DNA of 54,498 nucleotides from an uncultured Eubacteriales bacterium (GCA_900542615.1 UQOG01000004.1:1-54498); one strand, 5' to 3'; positions 15,895-25,202 are shown, counted from the stretch's first letter. The notes: generated by a model not told the origin, from the letters alone. Translations and numbers: made by a program.

Positions 15895-17751
15895 CTATCG
15901 TTCCATAAAGGCGTTGGTAAGGCGCCGCACTTCCGTCCCGCCCACATACACGATGCAGGTATACTCTCCTTCGCTGCGCAGATACCCGGTAAAGGAGATC
16001 GGCTGCTGCTTCCCCACGCCCAGGGTATTTTCGTATAACACCGCCTCCACGCCGCTGGTGAGCTGCGCGGTCACCACCACCGGCTGCTCCTCCTGGTCGA
16101 TATCCAGATTGATGGCGATATCCGCCGCATAGTCCCCCAAATAAGAGCGGTTGACCCAAAGCTCCACCAGGGCGTCCTCGCTGGTTTGGAAGGTTGCCGG
16201 CGGGTTTTGCCGCTGCACCTTTTCTTCCTCCGCCCCTTCATCCGGGGTAACGAACCGAATCCAAATTTGCTTATACCCGTTTTCCTGGGCAGCCTGTACC
16301 GCTAAGCTCAAACTCAGCCCCACCAGGTTGGGCATTTCGCTGCCGGACATCTCCGTACCGTTTACCCAGATATTGATCCGGTCATCCGCCTCCAGGGGCG
16401 TGCCTGCTTCCGGCTCCTGCCGGATCACCTGGCCGGCTGGCTGCTCGCTGATGGCATAGGCGGTCTCTCCCAGCTGTAGGTTTTCCTCCGCCATGATCAG
16501 CATGACCTCCTGCAGGGTCTTGCCAAGCAGGTTCGGCGCTACGGCCCCCCCGTTGCCCGAACTGACCACCACGGAAATCACATCCCCCTTCTTCCCGATG
16601 GTACCCTTATCCGGGCTTTGGGAGATCACCTGGTCCGCCGGGTATTCCGTGCTGGTTACATAGTTGCTGACAGCCACCTCAAACCCGCGCAGCTTTGCCA
16701 AGTCCCGGGCTTCCGTCAAAGGTTTCCCCGTCAGGGTGGGCACGATGTACTCCGAAGCTCGATCCCCGTTCCTGCCGCGCATGGTCTGCGCAATTAGAAA
16801 CGCGCTGCCGAATAACCCCAACAGCACCACAATCGCCAGGGCTATGGTGCCGATTCCCAGGTTTTTCCTTGGCCGATGCAGCTTTTCCATGCTGGGCTGG
16901 GCAATCCGGGCAAATTTCCCATGGGGTTCCCGCAGGGCCCGAATCAGATCCAGCCGCATCTCCTCCGCGCTCACATACCGCAGGGCCGGATCCTTTGCCG
17001 CGCCCTTTACGATTACATCGCTTAACGCCCGGGGGATCCTGGGATTCACCTGGATGGGCGGGATGATCTCCTCCTGCAAATGCTTCAGGGCAATGGCAAC
17101 GGAATTATCCCCTGCAAAGGGTACCTGGCCGGTCAGCATTTCATATAGCATAATGGCGCAGGAATAAATGTCGCTCCGCTCGCTCACCGCGTCGCCCTTG
17201 GCCTGTTCCGGAGAAATATAATGCACCGAGCCGATCACATTGGTACCGGCAAAGGTACGGGTGGTGGCCGCCGCGTCCCGCGCGATGCCAAAGTCGGCCA
17301 GCTTGGCCTTCCCCTTTGGGGTGATCATCACGTTCTGGGGCTTTACATCCCGGTGGATGATGCCCCGGGTATGGGCGTATTGCAAGGCGTCCAACACCTG
17401 ACAGGCGATATGGATGGCGGTTTTCGGGCTCAAGGGCCCCCGCTTTTGGATCCATTCCTTCAGCGTTCCGCCCTCCACATATTCCAAAATGATATATGGC
17501 ACACCGGTTTCTTCATCGTTGCCCACGTCGTAGCTGGCCACGATGTTTGGGTGAGATAGGGAAAGCACCGCCTGGGCCTCCCGGGCAAACCGACGGACGA
17601 ACTCCGCGTCGTTCTGATGCTCCTTTTTAAGCATTTTGACCGCCACAGTCCGCTTTTCTTTTTCGTCGTATGCCTTATATACGTTGGCCATGCCGCCTGC
17701 GCCGATTAGGCTATCCACGCGGTAACGGCCTCCCAGGATGCTGCCGATCAT
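15895..17751 (-). CDS. prkC: PASTA-domain Ser/Thr protein kinase
   Basis: A 618-residue membrane kinase. Residues 1-270 are a Hanks-type kinase domain: G-loop IGAGGMANVY, VAVKML lysine, catalytic HRDVKPQN, DFGIA and the SPEQAKGD activation segment. One transmembrane helix lies near 300-325. Three extracellular PASTA repeats follow (about 335-545), and then a C-terminal domain of about 75 residues rich in beta strand that is not a PASTA repeat. The PASTA part senses muropeptides or lipid II in known homologues. It overlaps the phosphatase gene by an ATGA junction, the usual kinase-phosphatase pair. Confidence 0.96.
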   Translation of the reverse strand: MIGSILGGRYRVDSLIGAGGMANVYKAYDEKEKRTVAVKMLKKEHQNDAEFVRRFAREAQAVLSLSHPNIVASYDVGNDEETGVPYIILEYVEGGTLKEWIQKRGPLSPKTAIHIACQVLDALQYAHTRGIIHRDVKPQNVMITPKGKAKLADFGIARDAAATTRTFAGTNVIGSVHYISPEQAKGDAVSERSDIYSCAIMLYEMLTGQVPFAGDNSVAIALKHLQEEIIPPIQVNPRIPRALSDVIVKGAAKDPALRYVSAEEMRLDLIRALREPHGKFARIAQPSMEKLHRPRKNLGIGTIALAIVVLLGLFGSAFLIAQTMRGRNGDRASEYIVPTLTGKPLTEARDLAKLRGFEVAVSNYVTSTEYPADQVISQSPDKGTIGKKGDVISVVVSSGNGGAVAPNLLGKTLQEVMLIMAEENLQLGETAYAISEQPAGQVIRQEPEAGTPLEADDRINIWVNGTEMSGSEMPNLVGLSLSLAVQAAQENGYKQIWIRFVTPDEGAEEEKVQRQNPPATFQTSEDALVELWVNRSYLGDYAADIAINLDIDQEEQPVVVTAQLTSGVEAVLYENTLGVGKQQPISFTGYLRSEGEYTCIVYVGGTEVRRLTNAFMER

Positions 17752-18473
17752 TTTCCCTCCTCATTCCGAATCAGCACGACGCTGACATTGTCCGTTGTGC
17801 CCCCGTACAGGGCGTTGCGCACCAATTGCTCGCAAGCCGCGTCCAGATCCGGCTCTTCCCGCAGGATCCTGGCCATATCCCGATCGTCCAGCACCCCGTA
17901 CAGCCCGTCTGAACAAAGCAGCAAGATATCCCCCTGCTTCCATTCCCCTCGGAACAGATCCGCCTGCTCTGCCTGGCGGGTACCCAGGGCTCGGGTGATG
18001 ATGTTCCTTCGGGGATGGTGCATGGCCTGCTCCGGCGTGATCTGCCCGGCGGCCACCAACTGCGCAACGTAGGAATGATCGTGGCTGATCTGGGTCAATT
18101 GCAGGCCGTCAAAATAGTACAGCCGGCTATCCCCCACATTGGCGGCCACATATTTGCTCTTAAAAGCCAGCGCCAGCACCATGGTGGTGCCCATACCCCG
18201 GCAGTTTGGATGTTCCAGGGCGTATTGGTAAACCGCCGCGTTGGCCGCCTCCAGCGCCGCAAGAATCCTGTCCTCGATGGGCTCGATGCCTCCCTTGCGC
18301 AGCTGCTCCACCAGCACCTCCACCGCCAGGGTGCTGGCAGTGCTTCCCGCGTTATGGCCGCCCATGCCGTCCGCCACAACCGCCAAGGAGACGTCCCCGG
18401 GCCGGGTTGGGATGAAAAGCTGATCCTCGTTCTGGATCCGCTTGCCCTGTTCGCTTTTTGCAGCAAACCTCAC
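17748..18473 (-). CDS. prpC: PP2C-type Ser/Thr phosphatase
   Basis: A 241-residue Mn/Mg-dependent phosphatase that counteracts PrkC. Motifs include NEDQ, ADGMGGHNAG, GMGTTMV, ANVGDSRLY, LLCSDGLYGV and GGTTDNVSVV with the conserved metal-binding aspartates. A longer frame starts at 18527, but GGAGG precedes a GTG at 18473 that overlaps the rlmN stop (GTGA) and gives the conserved VRFAAKSEQG N-terminus. I therefore call a GTG start with a 4-base overlap on both sides of the gene. Confidence 0.95.
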   Translation of the reverse strand: MRFAAKSEQGKRIQNEDQLFIPTRPGDVSLAVVADGMGGHNAGSTASTLAVEVLVEQLRKGGIEPIEDRILAALEAANAAVYQYALEHPNCRGMGTTMVLALAFKSKYVAANVGDSRLYYFDGLQLTQISHDHSYVAQLVAAGQITPEQAMHHPRRNIITRALGTRQAEQADLFRGEWKQGDILLLCSDGLYGVLDDRDMARILREEPDLDAACEQLVRNALYGGTTDNVSVVLIRNEEGK

Positions 18474-19534
18474 TGCAGGCTTCCTCCTTTCCCTTCCGCC
18501 AGGACCCGGCGGCGCAGCTGCCCGCACGCGCCCTCGATATCCGTGCCCATTTCCCTGCGCACGGTGGCGGAGATTCCCTTTTCCGTCAGCCAGGCGGCAA
18601 ATTGGTGGGCCCGTTCCCGGCTGATTCCCGCAAGCCCCCGCTCCTTGACCGGATTGAGGGGGATCAGGTTCACGTGACAGTTTATGCCCCGAAGCAGGGC
18701 GGCCAGCTTGGCCGCGTCCTCTTTGGAAGCGTTTTGCCCATCGATCAGGGCATACTCAAACACCACCCGCCGTCCGGTCTTATCCGCATACCCTTTGGCG
18801 GCGGGGATCAGCTGGGAAAGACCATACCGGCGGTTTACCGGCATGATCCGGCTGCGGCTTTCGTCGTCCACTCCATGGAGGGAGATGGACAGGGTCACAT
18901 GGGGCGCATCCTCCATAAACGTCCAAATCTTTGGCACCAGGCCGCAGGTGGACAGGGATATATTCCGGGGGCTGATGCCCATGCCCGCCGGATCTGAGAC
19001 CATGCGGAGGAATTTGACCACGTTGTCATAGTTATCCAGGGGCTCGCCGCTGCCCATCAGCACGATGTTGGTGACGGTACGGCTCCGGTTCTGCGCCGGC
19101 TCGTCCCGCTCCGCGCAGGCGATAAAGGAGAGCATCTCCCCAGGCATCAGGTTCCGCACGCAGCCTTCCAGGGTGGAGGCGCAAAACGCGCACCCCATCC
19201 GGCACCCCACCTGGGTGGAAATGCACAGGGTGTTGCCATAGTGGTAGCGCATCAGCACCCCTTCCACCAGGTTGCCGTCCTCCAGCGCAAACAAATATTT
19301 TATGGTGCCGTCCCGCTGGGACACCCGCTTATCAAAAATGGCCGCGCCTCCATAGGGCAATTCCGAAAGGCGCTGCCGCAGGGCCTTGGAAAGGTTGGTC
19401 ATCTCCGCCGGCCTCGCCCCCCGGGCAAGCCACCCGTAGATCTGCCTGGCCCGGAACGCCGGCTCCTTCCAGCCTTCCATGAGCGTCTGCAGGTCCGCAA
19501 GGTCCATGGACATCAGCGCCAGGGGTTCATCCAT
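18470..19534 (-). CDS. rlmN: 23S rRNA (adenine2503-C2)-methyltransferase
   Basis: A 354-residue radical SAM enzyme that methylates A2503 of 23S rRNA and A37 of some tRNAs. The cluster-binding motif C-x3-C-x2-C is visible in CRMGCAFCAS. Other family marks are GTIKYLF, LCISTQVGC, NIVLMGSGEPLDNYDNV, LSISLHG and IPLNPV. The substrate-methylated Cys lies near the C-terminus, in GACGQL. It overlaps rsmB by 8 bp upstream and prpC by 4 bp downstream. Confidence 0.96.
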   Translation of the reverse strand: MDEPLALMSMDLADLQTLMEGWKEPAFRARQIYGWLARGARPAEMTNLSKALRQRLSELPYGGAAIFDKRVSQRDGTIKYLFALEDGNLVEGVLMRYHYGNTLCISTQVGCRMGCAFCASTLEGCVRNLMPGEMLSFIACAERDEPAQNRSRTVTNIVLMGSGEPLDNYDNVVKFLRMVSDPAGMGISPRNISLSTCGLVPKIWTFMEDAPHVTLSISLHGVDDESRSRIMPVNRRYGLSQLIPAAKGYADKTGRRVVFEYALIDGQNASKEDAAKLAALLRGINCHVNLIPLNPVKERGLAGISRERAHQFAAWLTEKGISATVRREMGTDIEGACGQLRRRVLAEGKGGSLQ

Positions 19535-20834
19535 TGGCCTTCACCAGCCTTGCCATAAAAAATCCCTCCGTTTGATCCAGATGGGGAAATAGCTGCACCA
19601 TGCCGTCCTTTGCCCGCCGTTGCAGGGCCGGCGGCAGGGCGTCCATATTTCCCGGCTGAAAGGCCCGATGCTTCGCCAAAAAAGAACGAATCTGGCCTTC
19701 ATTCTCCCGCTGGGATATGGTACAGGTGGCGTATACCAGCGCGCCGCCCGGCCGGACATAGCCCGCACAGGCCTCCAGGATCCGTCCTTGGAGCGCAGAA
19801 AGGGATTGGATCATGGCATCGCTTTTTGCATACCGGGCATCCGGCTTGCCGAATACCCCCAACCCGGAGCATGGTGCGTCCACCAGGACCGCGTCAAAGG
19901 CCTCCAGCTTGGCGGGGTCCGGCTGGGCTGCGTCCCGCACCTGCACCTCGACCCCTTCCACGTGGAGCCGCTCCAGGGTCTTTTGAATGAGCGCACCCCG
20001 GTGGGGATGCAGTTCCCAGGCCTCTATATGCCCTTCCCCTTCCAACAGATGGGCCAGATACGCGGTCTTTCCCCCCGGCGCGGCGCAGGCGTCCAACAGC
20101 CGCATCCCCTTTTTGGGGGCCAGCAGCCTGCACACCAGCATGGCGCTTTCGCTTTGCACGGTATAGCGGCCGGCTAAAAAGCCCTCCTGCCGGGCAACGT
20201 CCATCCCGCGTTCCAGCACGCAGGCCTCCCCTATCAGCTCCCCTGGCCGGTAAGGGATATGGGCTGCCTCCAGGTCTGCCCGCAACGCCTCCGTTGTATA
20301 GGGATACTGGGCCCGCAGGGTCATGCCCGGGGCTTTCGCGTCCAGCAGGGCGGCGGTAAATTCCGCCCCGTATTGGGCCACATATTCTTCCACCAGCCAT
20401 TTGGGCCAGCTGAATTGAATGCTCAGCCGATCGCCCGAATCTTCCGGCAAGGGCGGCAAGCTGTCTCGATTCCGACAGACGGCCCGCAGCACGCCGTTTA
20501 CATAGCCTGCAAGGTTCTGCTTCCCCACCTGCTTGCACAGGTTCACGCTCTCGTTGCAGGCGGCGCTATCCGGCACCTCCATATACAATAGCTGGGCTAC
20601 CCCCATGCGCAGGATCCCCCGGATCACAGGCTGAACCCGGCCCTTGGCAAAATGGGCCAGCACATGGTCGATATAGAGCAGATGGTCCAGGGTGGTATAC
20701 ACCACCGCGCTGACCCAGTGGGCTTCCCGCTGGGGCAAGCCTGCCAGCGCCTCCTTCAACCGCAAATTGGCGTACGCGCCGGCATCCGTAATATCCAGCA
20801 GGGCTTCTAGAGCGGTCCTTCGCGGATTGGTCAT
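19527..20834 (-). CDS. rsmB: 16S rRNA (cytosine967-C5)-methyltransferase
   Basis: A 435-residue enzyme with an N-terminal NusB-like RNA-binding domain (residues about 1-135) and a C-terminal SAM methyltransferase domain. Motifs are DACAAPGGKTAYLA for SAM binding, DAPCSGLGVFGK with the catalytic Pro-Cys, and YATCTI with the second cysteine. The frame extends to 20981, but the ATG at 20834 overlaps the fmt stop (ATGA) and is the likely start. Confidence 0.96.
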   Translation of the reverse strand: MTNPRRTALEALLDITDAGAYANLRLKEALAGLPQREAHWVSAVVYTTLDHLLYIDHVLAHFAKGRVQPVIRGILRMGVAQLLYMEVPDSAACNESVNLCKQVGKQNLAGYVNGVLRAVCRNRDSLPPLPEDSGDRLSIQFSWPKWLVEEYVAQYGAEFTAALLDAKAPGMTLRAQYPYTTEALRADLEAAHIPYRPGELIGEACVLERGMDVARQEGFLAGRYTVQSESAMLVCRLLAPKKGMRLLDACAAPGGKTAYLAHLLEGEGHIEAWELHPHRGALIQKTLERLHVEGVEVQVRDAAQPDPAKLEAFDAVLVDAPCSGLGVFGKPDARYAKSDAMIQSLSALQGRILEACAGYVRPGGALVYATCTISQRENEGQIRSFLAKHRAFQPGNMDALPPALQRRAKDGMVQLFPHLDQTEGFFMARLVKANG

Positions 20835-21763
20835 ACAAACCGCTTTCCAGCCAAGGGGCGGCCCAGCAGGGCTGCCTTGGCGTCCATCCGCTTGCCGCCG
20901 GGGAACTGCAGGGAGGTGATTTGCAAAAGCCCATCCCCGGTCTGGACGAACAAGCCCTCCCTGGGGTCCGCTATGGCGCATTCGCCCGGCGCGCAGGGTT
21001 TATCAGCCGTTCGGCTGGTTTTTCTCGTTTCCCAGATTTTAACCGGCGTATCCTCCAAAAGGCACCAGGCGACCGGCCAAGGGTTGGCGCCCCGCACCAG
21101 GTTGTGGATCTGACCGGCAGGCTTGTAAAAATCGATCCGGCCATCCTCCTTTTTGATCATGGCGCAGTGGGTGGCCTGGGCGTCGTCCTGGGGGATGGGC
21201 GTCAAAGTGCCCGCTTCCAGCCCTTGGATGGTCTTTTGCAACAGCTGGGCGCCCAGCACCGCCAACCGGTCGAACAGCTCCCCGGCGGTCTCGTCCGGAC
21301 CGATGGGGGTCTGCTCCATCAAGAGGATGGGGCCGGTATCCAGGCCCGCCTCCGTCAGCATGGTGGTGACGCCGCTCACCGTTTCCCCCTGGATAATCGC
21401 CCATTGGATGGGGGCAGCGCCCCGGTATTTGGGCAGCAGGCTGCCGTGTACGTTTACACAGCCCAGGGTCGGGATATCCAGGTTCTCCTGGGAGAGGATC
21501 TGGCCAAAGGCCGCGGTCACCATCAGATCCGGGGCGAATGCCTTCAACGCCGCCACGCCTTCCGGACGGCGGATCTTTTCAAATTGATAGACGGGGATCC
21601 CGTATTTCTGGGCCAGCACCTTGGTAGGGGGGGGCGTCAGGGCCCCATGCCGCCCCTTAGGCCGGTCCGGATTGGTAAACAGCGCCAGGGTATGCCCCTG
21701 GTCGATCAGCATCTGAAAGGAAGGGATGGCGAAATCCGGTGTTCCCAGGAAGGCAATCCTCAT
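20831..21763 (-). CDS. fmt: Methionyl-tRNA formyltransferase
   Basis: A 310-residue enzyme that formylates initiator Met-tRNA using 10-formyl-THF. The catalytic domain has NVHGSLLPKYRGAAPI (conserved Asn and His) and the downstream Asp in the GLDTGPIL segment. The C-terminal tRNA-binding domain follows. It overlaps both def and rsmB by 4 bases. Its need for formyl-THF links it to folate supply. Confidence 0.96.
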   Translation of the reverse strand: MRIAFLGTPDFAIPSFQMLIDQGHTLALFTNPDRPKGRHGALTPPPTKVLAQKYGIPVYQFEKIRRPEGVAALKAFAPDLMVTAAFGQILSQENLDIPTLGCVNVHGSLLPKYRGAAPIQWAIIQGETVSGVTTMLTEAGLDTGPILLMEQTPIGPDETAGELFDRLAVLGAQLLQKTIQGLEAGTLTPIPQDDAQATHCAMIKKEDGRIDFYKPAGQIHNLVRGANPWPVAWCLLEDTPVKIWETRKTSRTADKPCAPGECAIADPREGLFVQTGDGLLQITSLQFPGGKRMDAKAALLGRPLAGKRFV

Positions 21764-22248
21764 TTCGCTTCCTCCTCTTCATCCGTTTCCTCGGTATAGC
21801 CCTCCGGCGGATCGGTCACCAGCCGGGTATATACCTTGCCGTCCAGATGGTCCGTCTCGTGCATCACCGCCCGGGCAAACAGGCCCTCCGCCTCGTATTC
21901 ATATAGATTGCCCTTCCGGTCATAGGCCTGGACCTTGACATGGGTAGGCCGCACCACATAGCCGCTTTTTCCCGGGAAGGACAGGCAGCCTTCAAAGCAA
22001 CCCTCCTCCCCGCTGGTTTCCAGGATTGTGGGATTGACCAGCTCCACCAGCCCATCCCCGCAATCGATCACAGCCACCCGCCGCAGGATGCCGATCTGGC
22101 TGGCAGCCAGGCCGCAGCCCTCCGCCGCATACATGGTTTCCGCCATGTCGTCGATCAGCTCGCTAAGCTTTCCATCGAAGCGTTCCACAGGCCGGCAAAC
22201 CTTATAAAGGCAGGGGGCGTCATCGGTAAAAATCTTTCGTTTTGCCAT
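21760..22248 (-). CDS. def: Peptide deformylase
   Basis: A 162-residue metalloenzyme that removes the N-formyl group from new proteins. All three motifs are present: GCGLAASQIG, EGCLSFPG (metal Cys) and HETDHLDG (metal histidines and catalytic Glu). The C-terminus is acidic (EETDEEEE). It is the first gene of the def-to-rpe operon, with a SigA promoter directly upstream, and overlaps fmt by ATGA. Confidence 0.97.
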   Translation of the reverse strand: MAKRKIFTDDAPCLYKVCRPVERFDGKLSELIDDMAETMYAAEGCGLAASQIGILRRVAVIDCGDGLVELVNPTILETSGEEGCFEGCLSFPGKSGYVVRPTHVKVQAYDRKGNLYEYEAEGLFARAVMHETDHLDGKVYTRLVTDPPEGYTEETDEEEEAK

Positions 22249-22289
22249 GCGAACTCATTTGTCCCTTCAACGTATCAGTAATATTTATC

Positions 22290-22318
22290 ATTATACTCCA
22301 AGCGCCGTGCCGCGGCAA
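22290..22318 (-). promoter_or_regulatory. SigA promoter of the def-to-rpe operon
   Basis: On the minus strand, TTGCCG (22313-22318), a 17-bp spacer and TATAAT (22290-22295), about 40 bp before the def start. The operon is therefore not purely dependent on read-through from priA. Confidence 0.8.
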
Positions 22319-22354
22319 GTATCGCCTTATGCCGGCCGAAAGCCCGGTTTTCCG

Positions 22355-24622
22355 TTAAAACATGTCCGATGGATTGATTTCCAGCGTGCCGAAGCCGTCC
22401 CCCCGTTGGGGCGCCGCAAAGGCATAGGCCGCCTTTAGGGCCGCGCCGGCCTGGGCGGTACGGGCCAGCTTCATCAGGGCCTGATACCGGTATAGCCCCT
22501 CCCGCCGCCGGATGGGCGCCGGGCCGTCCCCGCAAAACAAGATGGCCCGGGGATCGCCCCCCGCCTGCCGGATGGCCTGCCCCACCGCCTCCTCCAGGCC
22601 CTTGGCAAAGGCATGGGCCCGGAGCTGCAGCCCGGCTTCCTCCTCCCCTATGAACAGCGCCCGCAGGAAGATCCCATAGGGGGGAAACAGGAATGCCCGC
22701 CGCTTTGCGATCTCCACCTGATAGAACCCAGCATAATCGTGGGCAGCGGCCAGCTGAATGGCGGGATGGTCCGGGGTATAGGTCTGGATCACCACGTGGC
22801 CCGGCTTATCCGAGCGGCCTGCCCGGCCCGATACCTGGGTCAGCAGCTGGAAGGTACGCTCACAGCTGCGGTAATCCGGGATATGCAGCGCTGCGTCCGC
22901 CGCGATGACCCCCACCAGGGTCACATTGGGGATATCCAATCCCTTGGCCACCATCTGGGTGCCGATGAGCACCTGGGCCTCCCCCCGTTCAAAGGCGGAA
23001 AGGATGGCGTCATGGGCGTTTTTCCCCCGGGTAGTATCCATATCCATGCGCAATACCCTTACGCCGGGAAACGCATCCAAAAGCTGCTGCTGCACCTGCT
23101 CCGTCCCCACCCCGAAATACTTGATATAGGGCTTCTTGCACTGGGGGCATACCCGGGGCACGGGGATGCTTTTGCCGCAATAATGGCACTTGAGCATACC
23201 CTCCTGCTTGTGATAGGTCATGGAAACGTCGCAGTCCGGGCAGGTAAAAACATAGCCGCAGCCCCGGCAGGAAACGAAGGTGGAATACCCCCGCCGGTTC
23301 AAAAACAGAATGGCCTGTTCCCCTGCCTCCAGGCAATGGGCCAGGCGACGGTACAGGGGGCCGCTAAAAATGCTGGTATTCCCGGCGGCAAATTCCGCCC
23401 GCATGTCTGCGATCTCCACGGCGGGCATGGGCAGGTCCCGCACCCGGTCCGGCATGGAAAGCAGGGTATACCGCCCTTTTACCGCCTGCAGGTAAGCGGT
23501 CACGCTGGGGGTAGCGCTGCCCAGCACCAGGGTAGAGCCCCATTGCCGGCAGCGTTTGCGAGCCACCTCCTGGGCGCTGTAGCGGGGGGTGATCTCGCTT
23601 CGGTAACTGGATTCATGCTCCTCGTCGATCACGACCAACCGGATGTTTTCCAGGGGGGCAAAAATGGCGCTGCGGGCGCCGATTACCACATCCACCTGGC
23701 CCAGCCGGATCCTACGCCATTCGTCGAAGCGCTCCCCCGGGGAGAGCCGGCTGTGGAGCACGGCGATCCGCTGGCCAAACCGGGCGCGGAACCGGCCTAC
23801 GGTCTGGGGGGTCAGGGAGATCTCCGGCACCAGCACAATGGCCGTGCCTCCCGCCGCAAGGGCCTTGGCAATGGCCTGCAAATAGACCTCCGTCTTGCCG
23901 CTGCCCGTTACGCCGTGGAGCAAAAAGGTACCGCCCCGCGCCTCCATGCCCTGTAGAATCGCCGCATAAGCGGCCTGCTGGGCAGGGTTCAGCTGCCTGG
24001 GCGCATCCCGTTCCAAGGGTTTGTTCCCATAGGGGGAGCGAAAGACCGTACAGCCCTTTTCCTGCAAAAGCCCCTTGTCCATCAGGGCCTTGACCGCCGC
24101 CCCGCTGCCCGGGATAAAGCCATAGATATCCCCCACGCGGATCCCCCCCGCATAGTGGCTGACCAGCTCCAATATCTCATGCTGCTTGGGGGCCCGCAGC
24201 GTGCCGTCCTTCTTTTGAAAGGAGGCCAGGGCCGCTTCCAGGTCCACGGTTTCGGGCACATATACCATCCGGATCTGCTTTTCCCGGACCCGTCCCCCCC
24301 GCAGCTGGGCGGGCACCATCAGCCGCAGCGCCTCCACCAGCAGGCACCCGTATGCCCCCTGGATCCAGTGGGCCAATTCCAGCTGATCCTCCCCCAATAC
24401 CGGATAGGGCTCCAAGGTGCGTAGGATGGTTTTTAGCCGGACCGGCCCCGCGTATTCCTCCTGGGAAAGGCCCAACACAAACCCCTCGGTCTGCTTATTC
24501 CCCGCCCCAAAGGGAACCAACACCCGCTGGCCCTTTTGGATGGGCAGGTCTTCCGGCACCGCGTAGGTAAACAGCCGGTCCACGTTGGCGTTGGCAATAT
24601 CCACCATCACCTGGGCATACAT
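22355..24622 (-). CDS. priA: Primosomal protein N' (PriA helicase)
   Basis: A 755-residue replication-restart helicase. It has the N-terminal 3'-DNA-binding domain, Walker A GVTGSGKTEVYL, DEEH box (VIDEEHESSY), and eight zinc-binding cysteines between about residues 450 and 500 (CRGCGYVFTCPDC, CHYCG, CPQCK). The helicase C-terminal motif QVSGRAGRSD follows. GGAGGGAAGG lies before the ATG. It is separated from coaBC, its usual upstream neighbour, by about 580 bp holding two repeats. Confidence 0.96.
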   Translation of the reverse strand: MYAQVMVDIANANVDRLFTYAVPEDLPIQKGQRVLVPFGAGNKQTEGFVLGLSQEEYAGPVRLKTILRTLEPYPVLGEDQLELAHWIQGAYGCLLVEALRLMVPAQLRGGRVREKQIRMVYVPETVDLEAALASFQKKDGTLRAPKQHEILELVSHYAGGIRVGDIYGFIPGSGAAVKALMDKGLLQEKGCTVFRSPYGNKPLERDAPRQLNPAQQAAYAAILQGMEARGGTFLLHGVTGSGKTEVYLQAIAKALAAGGTAIVLVPEISLTPQTVGRFRARFGQRIAVLHSRLSPGERFDEWRRIRLGQVDVVIGARSAIFAPLENIRLVVIDEEHESSYRSEITPRYSAQEVARKRCRQWGSTLVLGSATPSVTAYLQAVKGRYTLLSMPDRVRDLPMPAVEIADMRAEFAAGNTSIFSGPLYRRLAHCLEAGEQAILFLNRRGYSTFVSCRGCGYVFTCPDCDVSMTYHKQEGMLKCHYCGKSIPVPRVCPQCKKPYIKYFGVGTEQVQQQLLDAFPGVRVLRMDMDTTRGKNAHDAILSAFERGEAQVLIGTQMVAKGLDIPNVTLVGVIAADAALHIPDYRSCERTFQLLTQVSGRAGRSDKPGHVVIQTYTPDHPAIQLAAAHDYAGFYQVEIAKRRAFLFPPYGIFLRALFIGEEEAGLQLRAHAFAKGLEEAVGQAIRQAGGDPRAILFCGDGPAPIRRREGLYRYQALMKLARTAQAGAALKAAYAFAAPQRGDGFGTLEINPSDMF

Positions 24623-24655
24623 GGGCCTTCCCTCCTTTGCATTGGTATGAAAAAC

Positions 24656-24679
24656 AAGGCGGGCATATCTGCCCGCCTT
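24656..24679. terminator. Hairpin left of repeat B2
   Basis: A perfect palindromic hairpin, AAGGCGGGCA-TATC-TGCCCGCCTT. An identical 24-bp copy is at 24879-24902 on the other side of the repeat. Confidence 0.7.
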
Positions 24680-24878
24680 CAGCTTGTCGAAAAACCTCTG
24701 GCGAATGGAAGATCGCGGCCCTTTTAGGCTTTAATCGGATTTGGCGGCATGTACGGCAAATCCGCAAAAAGCCTTGCGTAGCAAGGGTTTCCCTGCATAG
24801 CTCCCTGGCCGCGCCGTAGGCGCAAGGGAGCTATGAAAACCTCGAAAAAGTGGCGCAAGCCACTTTTTCGACAGCCTG
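24680..24878. repeat. Family B interspersed element, copy B2 (shortened)
   Basis: About 199 bp with ends CAGCTTGTCGAAAAA and TTTTTCGACAGCCTG. The inverted termini match at 13 or 14 of 15 positions. The right two thirds align with B1 (ATCGGATTTG, GTACGGCAAATCCGC, TCCCTGGCCGCGCC). The GC-rich left segment shared by B1 and B3 is missing or replaced. A subterminal hairpin GAAAAAGTGGC-GCAA-GCCACTTTTTC sits at the right end. The identical hairpins on both sides look like a duplicated target. Confidence 0.75.
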
Positions 24879-24902
24879 AAGGCGGGCATATCTGCCCGCC
24901 TT
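24879..24902 (-). terminator. Hairpin right of repeat B2
   Basis: An exact second copy of the 24-bp hairpin at 24656-24679. With element B2 removed, one hairpin would remain between coaBC and priA. Confidence 0.7.
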
Positions 24903-24920
24903 AGGGTGTCTTGCATTTCA

Positions 24921-25178
24921 GGGCGGCGGCATAGGAAACCATCGCCCGGAAGGGGGCATATTGGGGCAGCTGCATGGTCATCGTCGGGAGGAATACCGCA
25001 TCCATCCTCTTTCGCGCATCTGCCGCAAATCTGCCTGCATGGGGCGCAGCGTCCCTTTCGGTCCCATTTGTTCCGGCGCAAGGTGGGCGGCCGTAGCCTA
25101 TCCACTTCCAAGATCGGTCAGCCCAGCGCCAAGGCGAATGGAACCAAAAGGGACCGATGGTTTCCTATGTCACCGCTC
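24921..25178. repeat. Family A interspersed element, copy A3 (complete)
   Basis: About 258 bp. The left end GGCATAGGAAACCATCG and the right end CGATGGTTTCCTATGTCACC form terminal inverted repeats of about 22 bp with few mismatches. It begins 18 bp after the hairpin that follows B2. It has no coding capacity of its own. It is the best-preserved copy and serves as the family reference in this window. Confidence 0.75.
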
Positions 25179-25202
25179 CTTCGCCGGCTGCCCAGGATCC
25201 GC

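Noticed and set aside
22613..23956. A 447-codon plus-strand open frame
   Set aside because: It is antisense to priA, and its composition is typical of a shadow frame.
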